A stretch of DNA of 64,000 nt from Proteromonas lacertae (taxonomy: Eukaryota > Sar > Bigyra > Opalinata > Proteromonadidae). Position numbers and translations under genes: made by a program. Positions 39,101 through 50,324 of this stretch are shown here, piece by piece; positions within the stretch are counted from its first letter, which is position 1, and each line of letters begins with the position of its first letter. The notes beneath the pieces were generated by a model. That model was not told the DNA's origin and ran no database searches. It saw only the letters and a program-made list of their open reading frames with translations. The DNA lies in contig NGBS01001163.1 of assembly GCA_002245135.1 (NCBI GenBank), positions 124,001 to 188,000 of the forward strand. The letters run 5' to 3'.

Positions 39101-41823
39101 AGAACATCTCTGATTAGTACTATTTAAACCTTGAGTGAATATTTTATTCAAATTACTTGACTGTTTATATAAATCATTAGTATGTATATCACATATTGTA
39201 GCTATATTTTTTTTATTATTAATATAAAATGAAGCTAACTGTTGAAATTCAGTAATACTATTTTTAATATTTTGGAAATTCTCAACATTTTTAAATATTC
39301 CATAGGTTATAGCATTAGTTGTTTTTTCCAACTATAAATAAATAAATAAATATTATATAAATACATCACTAAGTAAACTACCCATTGCACCACTTTGAAG
39401 TTCAGTAACATTTTTCTATTATTAATTACTGCAACAAAAATATACTAAATTATTATTCAAATCTCTTATTTTGTCACTTAGATTTAAGTCATTTAGTTCT
39501 TTTGTTTTATTCTCTATTTCATCAATTTGATCTAATATTGTATCAATATTCTCTACTAAATCATTACTAAGATCATTCATATCACCAAAATCAGTTAAAC
39601 CTCCCATCAACGCACTAAGATCGATAAAGTCTCTTGATATATCATCAATATATTCCATTGTTTTCTATATAATATTATATACATAATATATCATATATAC
39701 ATTCAATGGTTTAATTAAGTCTTGTACTTTCTTTAATTCTGTGATATTACCTTTTAATTCTGCATAATTATAATTAGTGATGTTATCTACAGAATCTTGC
39801 AATCCCACTAAACTGGTGTTTAATCTTTCAAAGGCAGCTGTATCTAAACCATTACTAATACTTTTCATCTATACAATAATATTATTAATAAAAACAATAT
39901 ATATACAGTTTTAAAAGTTTCTATTACATTATATCCATTCATTGCTTCTTCTATTTGCTTAAGTATATCATCATTTATTGAATTACCATTTAGATTGATC
40001 GCTGTTTCATCCAAATGTGAGCAAAATAATCTATACTGCGATTCTTTTAGATATAAATCATGAACAGCTATTTGTACATTGATTAAATACTCATCTGTTT
40101 GACTCATTTGCTATAATAATAAATAATAATTAAATAATACCCAATTTGTTAAGTTAGCATTATAATAATCTTTAGAACCACTAATCTCTGAAGGTAATGC
40201 AAATAATGTAACATCAAAGAAATTATTCACTCCTTTTATATGATTATCATCATTACATACTACTTCTATTAAAGGATCAATTGCCTGTTGAACACTCTTA
40301 ATTGTATTTTTATCCTCTGATAATTTAGCTGATTGTTCTTTTAATTTCTCAAAATTACCTGAAACTAATGTCAAATCATCTTTAAAATCATCTTTAATTG
40401 CAACTAAAAGTGTAGTAAGTTCATTTATTTTTTCACTTAATGAATCCATTTTTGGTAAATCTCCTAAAGTTGAAGTTACATCTATCATATAAATATATAA
40501 ATGACAAATCATACTTTTCATCGAATACAACAATCCATTAAATGGTTTATTTGGTCCAGCCACTAAATACAATATAATAATAACAATAATAAATACATGC
40601 TAATATTATATCACTAATAGCACTAACACCAACTCCTCCAACTAATGAAGAAACAAGATTAGCAGTAGGATCTTTAATATCACTAACCAATAAAAAAGCA
40701 GCATCAAGAATCTTGGTAACTTTCATTATCAATTTCACTATTTTATTAACTGAGAAACCATTTGCCCAACAGACAATACCAAAACATAATGACATTGTTG
40801 CATATAGTATCAAACACCCTCTGAATAACCATCGCATCTTCTTACTATGACTATACACAATAATAATAATAATAATAATAAATATATATATATACTTTTT
40901 CTTTCTAACATTTGGACAACAGCAACAACATGTTATACAACAAACATTACATCTACGACAACAACTTTGTTTCGGTTTTTTCTTTTCTTTTTCTATTTTG
41001 TTCTTTTTGTCTTTTTCAACTGCTGATGTAAGTGCTGGAGGTGGTTCTTGTTGATTGATTGGATTTCCATTTGGATCAACTGTTAAAGGTAACACACATT
41101 CTTTATCAACGGATTTATCAGATTTACTACTGTGACTTTCAGATTTCTTTTCATTATCTTTACCACCTTTTGATTTATTGTCTTTATCTTTTGATACACG
41201 TTTTAAATTGCCATCATCATCTTCTTCATAACCTATTTTGCTTGTGTTGATCTTACAGCAACATGGACAAAAGCATCTCATACAACTTCCTAAACAACAG
41301 CAGTTACAGTAAAAGAAACACCAACAACAGAAGAACAACATAATTAATAAATGTGCTAAAAGGAATACAACATATAACTATAAAAAATAAACAAAAATGA
41401 CAATTAAAAACATACAAAAATATAATAATATGGTGAAGTTGTTTTAAAATCCCACAAAGCGAATTTTATTCCTTCACCTATTCTACCTTCTGTAAAATCA
41501 TCTTTTAAATCTGTGAAATCATGATGCAATGTAACAGCTAATTTCGCAGGATCATCCTGTTCTGATCCCTAAATGTATATTTGCTATTACTATACAATAT
41601 TTATAATAGGTTCATATTCTGTCAGATCACTTGAAAAAAATCCGGGCCAAATGTAAGTGGTAGATTTCTAATAAAATATAAAATGCACCTATACAGTATA
41701 AGTTCCTTTACAAGTGTCCTCACACTTGATTTTGTTTTCATCGCAATGAACATCTGTGGACATATAAATAGGAGTAATTAAGATAAATATAACAAATAAT
41801 GTAAGATTACAATTGTTTGTCAT
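36149..41823 (-). CDS. Prominin-like pentaspan membrane protein, copy B (one apparent frame break)
   Basis: Same 16-exon structure as copy A, most exons equal or near-equal in length; about 1,724 residues. A signal peptide (MTNNCNLTLFVIFILITPIYM), five membrane spans and two Cys-rich turns (CCWCFFYCNCCCLGSC and CCMKCSWGYINCCNCFCC) are conserved. Relative to copy A, exon 14 needs a +1 change near 38495-38505 to keep the frame; the unshifted frame meets TAG. No intron with usable phase explains it, so it is a real lesion, a recoding site or a sequence error. The cytosolic tail is extremely acidic, with Glu and Asp runs encoded by GAA/GAT microsatellites near 36440-36640. A Gly/Ser-rich insertion (about 37660-37730) is absent from copy A. 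Confidence 0.72.
36440..36640. repeat. GAA/GAT (TTC/ATC) coding microsatellite in the prominin B tail
   Basis: Runs of tcttcatcatca and cctcctcttcttct on the plus strand encode alternating Glu and Asp runs in the minus-strand gene. The opposite strand gives spurious long Ser-rich open frames. Confidence 0.85.
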
Positions 41824-41982
41824 CTTCTACTCTGTTATTTTCGCAAAAACTGAAATATTTGAATTTATTCGTTTTACTTTAGTGAACTTTTCAAATAAAG
41901 CCATTCATGCAACTGAGATAACCAAATAAACAGAGGGGGATATTACATACAATATTATTATAATTACTAAATCAGTAAATCA

Positions 41983-42892
41983 CTAACTATTATCTTGATG
42001 TTCTTTAATTATCTTTCCAGCTGCTATTCCTACAATTCCACATGCTAAATACATACATCCTTTAAATAGATTACTATATTGTTGTACTGTATAATACTCG
42101 ATTAATTCGTCTTCCGGTTGATTTGTAACAATAAAAGGCTATTAAATATCACAATAGATATATTTATACTGTAGTTTTGTGTTTAGGTTTGGATATTACC
42201 AACTCACTTGTATTATTGCTTCCTAAAGTCCTTTTCACTTTTCCATATATTATAGCTGTTTCTCCTGAAGATATTCCACTCAAATATTCAACTTCTTCTG
42301 GCATCTATTACAAAATCATTAAAAAATGATAACTATACCATAATATTTGAGTCATGTTCCTCTTGTTTCATGCTATGAACCATATTTGATAAAAATAAAT
42401 GCTCACAACCTGCTGTCAATACTTTCAACACCACATTATTTCTAATTGAAAGTATTATTGATAATATGAAATACTTTGATATTAATTTGAAGTGATCAGC
42501 AAGTGATGAATAAGCAGCTTCAGATAAATGAGTATTTTCAATGTCTTTATCATAATCTGGAACACTTGACACAATAATACTCTCTAGATAGACACTATTA
42601 TCAAACATCCGCTTTGGATTCCTTGGTTCAGGATGTATTAAAGTAGAATCGGCTTTAATAGTTCCTAATTTTGTTAAATGAACAAAAAAATACCTTTAAC
42701 AATCCCATAAGGTATATCATTTGCGTCATCAAAGAAATTCACATAATCTGCATCTTTGATATTATCATGACACCTCTTATTCACATAACTTTGATAGATA
42801 CAGTGCAATCTAATAAAAATCACATAATCAATATACCCATAAGCAATAGACGTAGAAGATAATGCAAAAAGACCATTTAATAGTAAAACCAT
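41983..42892 (-). CDS. GIDE/MUL1-like membrane protein lacking a RING finger
   Basis: Six exons (introns of 27, 29, 33, 34 and 31 nt) give 251 residues. An N-terminal hydrophobic anchor (MVLLLNGLFALSSTSIAYG) is followed by a domain with DIPYGIVKGTIKAD, then SSLADHFKLISKNNVVLKVLTAGCEHLFL, and a C-terminal hydrophobic helix (GCMYLACGIVGIAAGKII). The order of segments (V/IPYxxVxGxV near the start; EEVEYLSGISSGETAIIYGKV, then EYYTVQQYSNLFKG just before TM2) resembles the GIDE domain between the two membrane spans of MUL1/SPL-type mitochondrial and peroxisomal E3 ligases. The protein stops 11 residues after TM2 and there is no RING, so it cannot be a ubiquitin ligase of that type on its own. Moderate confidence in the family. 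Confidence 0.6.
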
Positions 42893-42898
42893 CGAAAT
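42893..42898. promoter_or_regulatory. Six-base spacer between divergent start codons
   Basis: The minus-strand start (42890-42892) and plus-strand start (42899-42901) are separated only by cgaaat. Promoter elements of each gene would have to lie inside the other's transcribed or coding region, unless one gene really starts at a downstream ATG. Confidence 0.5.
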
Positions 42899-43835
42899 AT
42901 GGATAAAAAAAGGATTGAAATCTCAAACTCTTGTCAAGCTTATATTGAATTATTTAAAAATAGAATGTCTGAGATAAGCAGTTCTGCTGAACAGATATTT
43001 CAACAAAATCCAATTGAAGTGATACAAAGCATGGTTGTTACTGCAAAGTATGAATTCTAAAAAAGCTCTATTTTTGTAATTCAACAGACAAAAAGCAAAT
43101 GCTTTGGACGAACAACTTCAAGATTTGGTAGGAACAAGATATCGAGATTTATTGACCACTTCTGATGTCGTTGGAGCGATGAAAAGCAAATCTGAGTGTT
43201 TATTAACCGAAATAAAAGATTTCAAAAATGTATATATATCCAATATGATTGTCTATTTAATTAGACAATGAATGACATATCTGAATATAAACAAGAATGG
43301 AAGTTCTCAGAATCAGTGTCTTCCAAAGAAATCACTTCATTAATCTTTTGGACACCTGAAACTGCATAAATATTATATATATGTTCAATAGATTTGGAAT
43401 TATTTAGATAACAACAATTGCTTAGATGCAGCTATACACTATTTAAAAGCAGAAAAGGCACATATAGCTTCTAGTTCATTATTATTTTTAGATGAGAATA
43501 TTTCTAATTATAATACTCAACAATGGGAATATTGTTTATCATTACCACACGAAATAAAGAATATAACATACCAACTATTACGATCTCATAATCTAACAGT
43601 AAAAGTATATAAAATGATATACAATAGACATTTGTTAATTGTTTCGCAACTTTATTACTAATGACAGGCAATAGTGTAGAAGATATATTAGATATATGTT
43701 GGAAAGAAAGAGAAAATGCAATAAAATCGCTATTCCAAACACAAAATATATCACCAGATGATGTATTATCTCAATTAATCAGTGGTACTTCATCATTATT
43801 ATCACATACATACTACTGTATTATACATCCATTTG

Positions 43836-43867
<32 letters not shown>

Positions 43868-45482
43868 GTCAATATTACACTATTATCTGTATTAATATAT
43901 ATCTGTAAACAATTGAATATAAAGTATGAAAGTGAAACAATTGATGAAATATTACCATTAGTTATGAATATAAGATCAAGCAGCAGTAGCAACAACAACA
44001 ATAATAGAAATATTGTATTACAAACTGATAAATTAATAGAGAAATCGGTTAGTAATTTGACGAAGATATCTAATAAAATTAGTCAGAATATAAGTGATAT
44101 TATTGGTAAGATATCATCATTAAAAGAGTTGGGAGAATTGAGAAGTAAACTAAGTCAAGAAGGAACTAGTATATATAAATCTTTTTTTATTTTTATTGTT
44201 TTCTATAGATGAAGAATCATTATATGAAGTAATGTTAAATGGTCAGAATTATTGGGGAATTTTATTCCAAACACCATTCTTACTAAGTTCTGATTCATTC
44301 TTAAAAGGAACATTCGAAACATTAAAGAGTTCAATTACTAATAAAATTGGAATATTGAAGAAATCAAATAAACAAAAATCATATGCATCTGTATCACAAT
44401 ATATAGAAAATGAAATAACATCATTATTGAAAGATTCTAATTCTTTTATTACGAATAAAGATAGTGTAGAATCAAAAAGTATATTAAGTGATATGGAAAA
44501 GCACTTAGCTGCGTTATTGCAATGGTTTAAAGATGCAATTATTGACTATTTAAACTTTTGTGAAAATAAAGAAGCAAATAGTTATAAATTGTCATGTTTA
44601 ATAACAATTGAATGGTGTTATTCAATTGTTAATAATTCACCAACTATACTATCAATATTAGGAAAAGAGTAATATTTATAAATATATTATATTGTTTTAT
44701 AGTAATGAAATATTTCAAATCTATAATGAATTATTACAACAAACTCTGAACAAATGGACAAGTGTAACATCAATGTTAATCAGTAATTCTTTCAATGAAG
44801 ATATGATCAAATACAATTGGTATGACAATAATAATGATTGGAAATTAACTCACAGTGGATGGACTACTTCACTTATATCAGAAGAGACTGAAAGTGGTGA
44901 GAAAGTAGAAGATTCTTTATCTACACCATTATATCCATCTTTACCAGTTCATACATTAATATCTAATACCATTAGTACAATATATGAATGTGTATTATTA
45001 TATATTATATATTATATATTATATATAGACTGTATCACAATTGTATAGCAATTTAATTGATTCTATTAAAGTGACTTTATCAAATTCTATAAAACCAACT
45101 TATGAGTATAAAAATATGATTTAATGTTTTTAGAGAGATGAATAAACAAGATATTATCTCAGATTCTGCACTCTATCAAATAGCATATGATTTATCATTC
45201 TTAGAATTAACATTAGATCCGACTCCATCTGTTTTACATACATTATATATACAATTCGTCCAAAAGATTGATCCGATCGATTGGGCTTTATATCAACCTA
45301 CTTTTAAGAAGAATATAATGAGTTACCTTGCTTCTACGAGATTATTGTTTGGTTTATTAGCTGATGAACATGATATTGATACAAATGTTACTATTCCATT
45401 TCAACAAGAACATTGTAGCATTATACCAACCAGTAAGCAAATTCCGCGTTTACAATTATTACCTCTTGCTTTACCTAAATAA
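42899..45482 (+). CDS. COG1: Conserved oligomeric Golgi complex subunit 1 (COG1)
   Basis: Nine exons with eight introns (28-40 nt) give 770 residues. The N-terminal block (VTAKQKANALDEQLQDLVGTRYRDLLTTSDVVGAMKSKSECL) matches the COG1/Vps51 signature ExKKEELRxMVGERYRDLIEAADTIxxMR. It is followed by ETIWNYLDNNNCLDAAIHYLKA, the usual IWxALDxxxFLxAxxxYLxA. The C-terminal block (QKIDPIDWALYQPTFKKNIMSYLASTRLLFGLL, then PRLQLLPLALPK) also fits COG1. COG1 is part of the eight-subunit tether for retrograde intra-Golgi transport. The third intron (28 nt, just before IWNYLDN) appears to be GC-AG rather than GT-AG. Asn runs (AAT repeats near 43840) and an AGC-rich run are lineage low-complexity insertions. 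The start lies 6 bp from that of the divergent GIDE-like gene. Confidence 0.85.
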
Positions 45483-45589
45483 TTGATATATATATATATA
45501 TAACCTAATAGACCTTCTTTTTATTCTTTTTTATTTTTTGACTATGAAAGGACTATTTCTTTTTGAATTGTGTTTTTTTAGCTTTTGAA

Positions 45590-47169
45590 ATGAAGAATTT
45601 AGCAGTTCTTTGCTTACTCTTTGCTGCTTCTTATGCTGCTTTGAGACCAAACATTCTATTCTTATTAGTATTACCATTATTTTACTTTTTAGACCGATGA
45701 TATGGGTTATGGTGAAATTGGTGTATACCCATCCGGATCAATTCATGGTAAATTACCTACTCCAAATATAGATAAGTATTAATAACCTATTCATTTTAGA
45801 CTCGCTCATGAAGGAATGATGTTTACTGATGCTTATGCTGGAGAGCCAGTTTGTGCTCCATCACGTTGTAGTTTAATGACTGGTCGTCATACTGGTCATA
45901 CAATCGTCAGAGGTAATTATTTTACCAATAATAGTGATTTACCTCTTCGTGAAAATGATTTCACCATTGCAGAATTATTAAAGGTATATTTACTAATTGA
46001 GGAATATAAATATAATCATATTTTTAATAGACTGCCAATTATTCAACTGGATTATTTGGTAAATGGGGTTTAGGTGCAAGTCACACAACCGGAGCACCAT
46101 GGAAGAAGGGTTGGGATTATTTCTATGGAGAATTAGATCAAGCTCAAGCCCACAACATGTATCCAACCAAAATCTGGGATATGGACAAACACTTGGACAT
46201 TCCTGAGAACATAAACGCCACACGTGAAAGATGTATGATGAAAAATACAACCTGCAAATGGGTACATGATTTATTCACAGATAGTGCCTTTAAATGGATA
46301 GAACAAAGAAAAGGTGAGAAGAATCCTTGGTTTGCATTTATGTCCTGGACTGATCCACATGCTGGTGGCTATAAAGGAGTTGTTGAAACAGGAAATCCAG
46401 TACCAAGTAATGATGATTTTAAAGATGAACAATGGCCAGATGTTGAGAAAGATCATGCTGCTGCAATTTCTACATTTGAAGATAGAGATGTTGGAAAATT
46501 TGTTGAGATGTTGAAGAAGTGGGATATGTATAATAACACGTTGATAATATTTGCAAGTGATAATGGTCCTCATGCTGAAGGTGGTCATTCTTATAAAGTA
46601 TATATATATATTATTATTATTATATATTTAATACTAATAGTTTTTTAATTCTTCTGGACCATTAAAAGGATTTAAAAGAAGTTTATATGAAGGTGGAATG
46701 AGAACTCCTTATATTTTCGTATATATATATATATAATTTTTATTATTATTAATAGCATTGGGATGGTCATATTAAACCAGGTCAAGTAAGTAGATTCCCT
46801 ACTGCTTTTTGGGATATAATGCCTACACTTGCTGATTTGTCAGGTGCTAAATTAGATGGTAAAGAAATAGATGGTGTTTCTATTTTACCAACTTTATTGA
46901 AGAATGGAGAACAGAAGGATCATGATTATTTGTATTGGGAATTTTGTACTAATGAGAAATGGGGACATGCTGTAAGAATTGGTAATTACAAAGCTGTTAG
47001 TTTTGCAAAGGATGAAAATTATGAATTGTATGATTTAGATACTGATGTTGGTGAAACTCATAATATTGCTGATCAACATCCTGATATTATAGAAAAAGCA
47101 AAGAAATATGCTTCAGAAGCTCACGAAGATAACCCATATTTCCCCATCAATAATTGTGTAAGTTCATAA
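45590..47169 (+). CDS. Secreted/lysosomal arylsulfatase-type sulfatase
   Basis: Six exons (introns of 25, 24, 47, 43 and 37 nt) give 467 residues. A signal peptide (MKNLAVLCLLFAASYAA) precedes RPNILFLLTDDMGYGE, with the two metal-binding Asp residues. The formylglycine motif is CAPSRCSLMTGR (C-x-P-S-R), followed by FGKWGLG, DPHAGGY and SDNGPHAEGGHSYK. All the key residues of the alkaline-phosphatase-superfamily sulfatases are present, and the length is normal. The enzyme hydrolyses sulfate esters after Cys is converted to formylglycine by a sulfatase-modifying factor; the substrate cannot be deduced. The C-terminal subdomain (EFCTNEKWGHAVRIGNYKAV, DLDTDVGETHNIA) is as in arylsulfatases. The second intron, at 24 nt, is the shortest I found in the window. 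Confidence 0.9.
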
Positions 47170-47268
47170 ATGCACTTAATATAATATGATCTTATCTTCA
47201 TTTCTTTGTTAAAAAAGAAATGATAAAATCGTAAAGTTTATGTATACAAATTTAATGTAAATTTCAGT

Positions 47269-47341
47269 GCTGTGATAGCTCAGTTGGGAGAGCGTTAGAC
47301 TGAAGATCTAAAGGTCGCTGGTTCAATCCCGGCTCATAGCG
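47269..47341 (+). tRNA. trnF-GAA: tRNA-Phe (anticodon GAA)
   Basis: A full cloverleaf folds: acceptor GCTGTGA with TCATAGC (one G-T pair), D stem GCTC/GAGC, anticodon stem TTAGA/TCTAA with loop CTGAAGA (anticodon GAA, G37), T stem GCTGG/CCGGC with loop TTCAATC. Internal A box (TAGCTCAGTTGG) and B box (GGTTCAATCC) are present. There is no intron. The discriminator position reads G where tRNA-Phe usually has A. Confidence 0.95.
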
Positions 47342-47345
47342 TTAA

Positions 47346-47358
47346 TTTTTATTTTTTT
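47346..47358 (+). terminator. RNA polymerase III terminator after tRNA-Phe
   Basis: Two T runs (five and seven Ts, separated by one A) begin five bases after the tRNA end, the standard Pol III stop signal. Confidence 0.75.
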
Positions 47359-47664
47359 ACAAACTAATAAAAGAACCGCCTATTTTACCTTTATAAATAC
47401 CGCAAATGTACAATTAAACATACAGTATGGAAAAAATATTACTCAATAAAAAAGAATTTAGTTCAATTTAAAATATTATATTCCTATTTCCTTTAGGTGT
47501 ATGGCCAGTGAAATTAAATATTAATTATATATTGAATATCACTATATAAACATATTATAATATCTTACTTTTTCATGTACATACTTTTATTCTTTTTTTT
47601 ATGATTTATTATAAATTCCAACAAACAACTACCATAAAATATATATTATATTATCATTATATTA
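47359..47664. other. Intergenic region, no gene seen
   Basis: About 306 bp of AT-rich sequence between the tRNA and the 3' end of the kinase-LRR gene. All frames are short and I see no RNA gene or repeat. Confidence 0.6.
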
Positions 47665-49571
47665 TTATAATAAACTAACAATTCTTCCTTTTATCTCCTC
47701 AAAATTACTAATATTATTATCATATATTTCTAATTTCTTTAATCTTTTACAAACTGTTAATTGCTCTATCAATTTCTCTATACTCTTTTCTGTAACTTTA
47801 TTATCTAATATTTATAAACATAATCACTGATAAGTATATATATATATATATATACTGTTTATATTTAAACTTCGAAGTGTAGTAATACAACTAATTCTAT
47901 CAACAAAACATAAGAATCCATCATCACTTATCGAATTTCCTATTCATTATAAAATAAATAAAAAAATAGATAATTACTTGACAAATTCAGACTTTCTAGT
48001 TGTGTTAAATATTCCATTTCTTCAGTAAATATTTTAAATGAATTATCAGTTATTCTGTTGTTAGATACTTCAATATTTACAAGTTGCGGAATATCACAAA
48101 ACGTTTTACTTAGTCTTATTAAATCATAATCTCCCAGTTTCGCATCTAGTTATATTTATATTAACAACAATAATAAAAAATACTATTTAGAATAATTTCA
48201 GTAAGATTAGAAAATTTTGCAAAAAAATATAACACAATGAAATCTAAAGTTGTTCTATTACTGGATATATTTATTGATTTTATATTTTTATTATCTTGTA
48301 TTACACCACAGATTTTGGACAAACCAATATTTGATATATTACTTCCTATTCACATATAATATATATATATATATTTATATATATAATACCACTAATATTA
48401 ATGGCTGTAATAAACTGCAATGGTGTTATTCTTTCACTTAAATAAGTCATCTCTTCGTCAGTAAGATTCTCTATAGAATAATAATAAAATATATACTTCC
48501 AGACATATCAACTATTGTATCCATTTCTGGATTTAATGTGTTAATATAACTATCAATCATTTTCATATTATCACTCAAGTTATTATTATTATTTGCTTCT
48601 TTCACTTTTACTTCATTCACTTTCATTTCTTCAGTCTTGTTTATTTCCTTTTTATTTTCTATTTCAACAGTTTGTTGGATTGGTGGATAAGTCTTTTCAG
48701 TTTTCTCTATATTTTCATTTCTTCCATATACATTATCTTCCATTACTTTAAATTCAAATCCTTCAGGTATTTTTATAAACTCATTAACCATTATTTCTTT
48801 CATAAAACCATCAATATTCATCCTCTCTTTTGGATCATATATAAACACTTTCTTTAAGAACTTACCCATTGATTCAAACACTGTTACTCCTTGAAATATT
48901 GAATCTATACTAAAATACATATTTCTATTTTTCCCATCACTTTTTAATAAGTGTTTTCTTTGTATTACAAAATGAATTATCATTCCCAAACTCCATATAT
49001 CTGATTTGTCAGTTATTTCTTTGTTTAATAAATTTTCTGGACTTAGATAACTGTAATTATCATGACAATTAGGAATGCCCGCTCTATATGAATTATATAT
49101 TATATTTTGACAGTAATCGGTAATGTAACATTTTGAGAAATTTTCACATATTAATATATTTGAAGGTTTTAAATTACCATGTACAAAACCATTCTGGTGA
49201 AGATAAGCAACTGCCACAACTACATCTCTAATTACCATTAATTGCGCTTTTGTAGTATACTTTATAGTATTCGCAAAATCAATCAAATTCATTTTTATAT
49301 GAGGCATTATTACTAATAAACGGTTGTTGACTTCAATAATTGAGTTATATTTTAAAATATATGGATGACTTATGTTTGCTACCTTCTCAATCTCTTTCTG
49401 AAAAATTTTTCTATCGTTTAACCTTCTTCCTATACTATTATACTTCTTCATTATTTCATCTTGAGTTGAATCGGCTTTCTTTACCTTAAATGTATCATAT
49501 AGTTTACTGCTACAAATATTTTTCACAATAACATAATTTGGAGGCAATTCAATACTTTCTTCACATCCCAT
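47665..49571 (-). CDS. N-acylated pseudokinase fused to leucine-rich repeats
   Basis: Six exons (introns 48471-48496, 48346-48389, 48146-48183, 47940-47977, 47805-47855) give 569 residues. The start at 49571 gives MGCEES, a strong N-myristoylation site with an adjacent Cys for palmitoylation; an upstream in-frame ATG at 49601 would bury it. Residues 15-280 are a protein-kinase fold (VVVAVAYLHQNGFVHGNLKPSN near 115-135, SYLSPENLL and KSDIWSLGMIIHF). The catalytic HRD is HGN, DFG is DYC and there is no Gly-rich loop, so it is a likely pseudokinase. A Glu/Lys/Asn-rich linker leads to LRRs from about residue 360 (ITAINISGSNISNIGLSKIC, LVNIEVSNNRITDNSFKIF, LESLNLSRNSISDDGF, LRSLNINNNKVTEKS). A membrane-tethered signalling scaffold is the best inference. 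Confidence 0.78.
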
Positions 49572-49614
49572 TAACAAAAAACGAAAAATAGAATAGAACA
49601 AAACGGCTATAATT

Positions 49615-50324
49615 TTAACTACTAAATTTCTTCACATATTCAAGATAGATATTTCTCATTTCTTTCGTTCCAGGTATAAAATGACCACCTTCATGTTCTT
49701 TTACTTCTTTGTTCTTGTAATAAGTAGGTAATTCTTTCAAATCTTCTATAGATAACACTTTATCAGTTAAACCATAACAGATAAATGATGGTGTTTCAAT
49801 CTCTTTTTTTATCATCTTCTATAAATAGTTTAACAATTAAGATTTTACTTTTATTTCTTCATTCTTTAGAGAAATACCACTAAATAACATAGAAAACTTA
49901 AATTTAATATCGGAATATTCGGCATCTATACAATTGTTTATATATATACATACACTTATCTGATTCCATTATTGAATTCATTAAAGTGATTATCATACTT
50001 CCTTGAGAAAATCCTAATACTCCATCAAATGGTCCATGATCTTTGAAATAATTGTTCACATAAGATAACGTATTTAATATATCAGAATATTGATTTTCTG
50101 GTTCTAAACGATACCATGCTTTTTGACATTCATGATGACCTTCACTATCATCAAAAGCAGCATTAATTACGATCGGCCCATCCAAATATTCTAAGAAAAG
50201 TAAATCTCTTTATAATCTTACCAAATTCTACATATTTCTTTAAATATCGATGTATTGAAGCCAATCTAATTTTAAAAGCAGAAGCATTTTGTAAATAACC
50301 ATGAAAACAAAGAATTTTTAGCAT
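49615..50324 (-). CDS. FSH1/OVCA2-type serine hydrolase
   Basis: Four exons (introns of 31, 28 and 30 nt) give 206 residues beginning MLKILCFHGYLQNASAFKIR, the typical start of the family (xLCLHGxxQNxxxFxxK). The catalytic Ser is in GVLGFSQGSMI near residue 95, the Asp in YGLTDKVLS and the His in EGGHFIP, so the alpha/beta-hydrolase triad looks complete. The WYRLEPENQYSDI segment is also typical. Members are small cytosolic esterases of poorly known substrate. The length of about 200-230 residues is normal. The gene lies 43 bp upstream of the kinase-LRR gene on the same strand. Confidence 0.85.

Larger units (their letters stand above)
30360..41823 (-). repeat. Tandem duplication of a prominin-like gene with patches of near-identity
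   Basis: Unit A is 30360-35877 and unit B 36149-41823, offset about 5.9 kb. Near-identical blocks include introns: about 32620-33490 matches 38555-39415, 31390-31560 matches 37130-37300, and 35100-35260 matches 41030-41200. Between these blocks the copies are clearly diverged. Confidence 0.85.
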
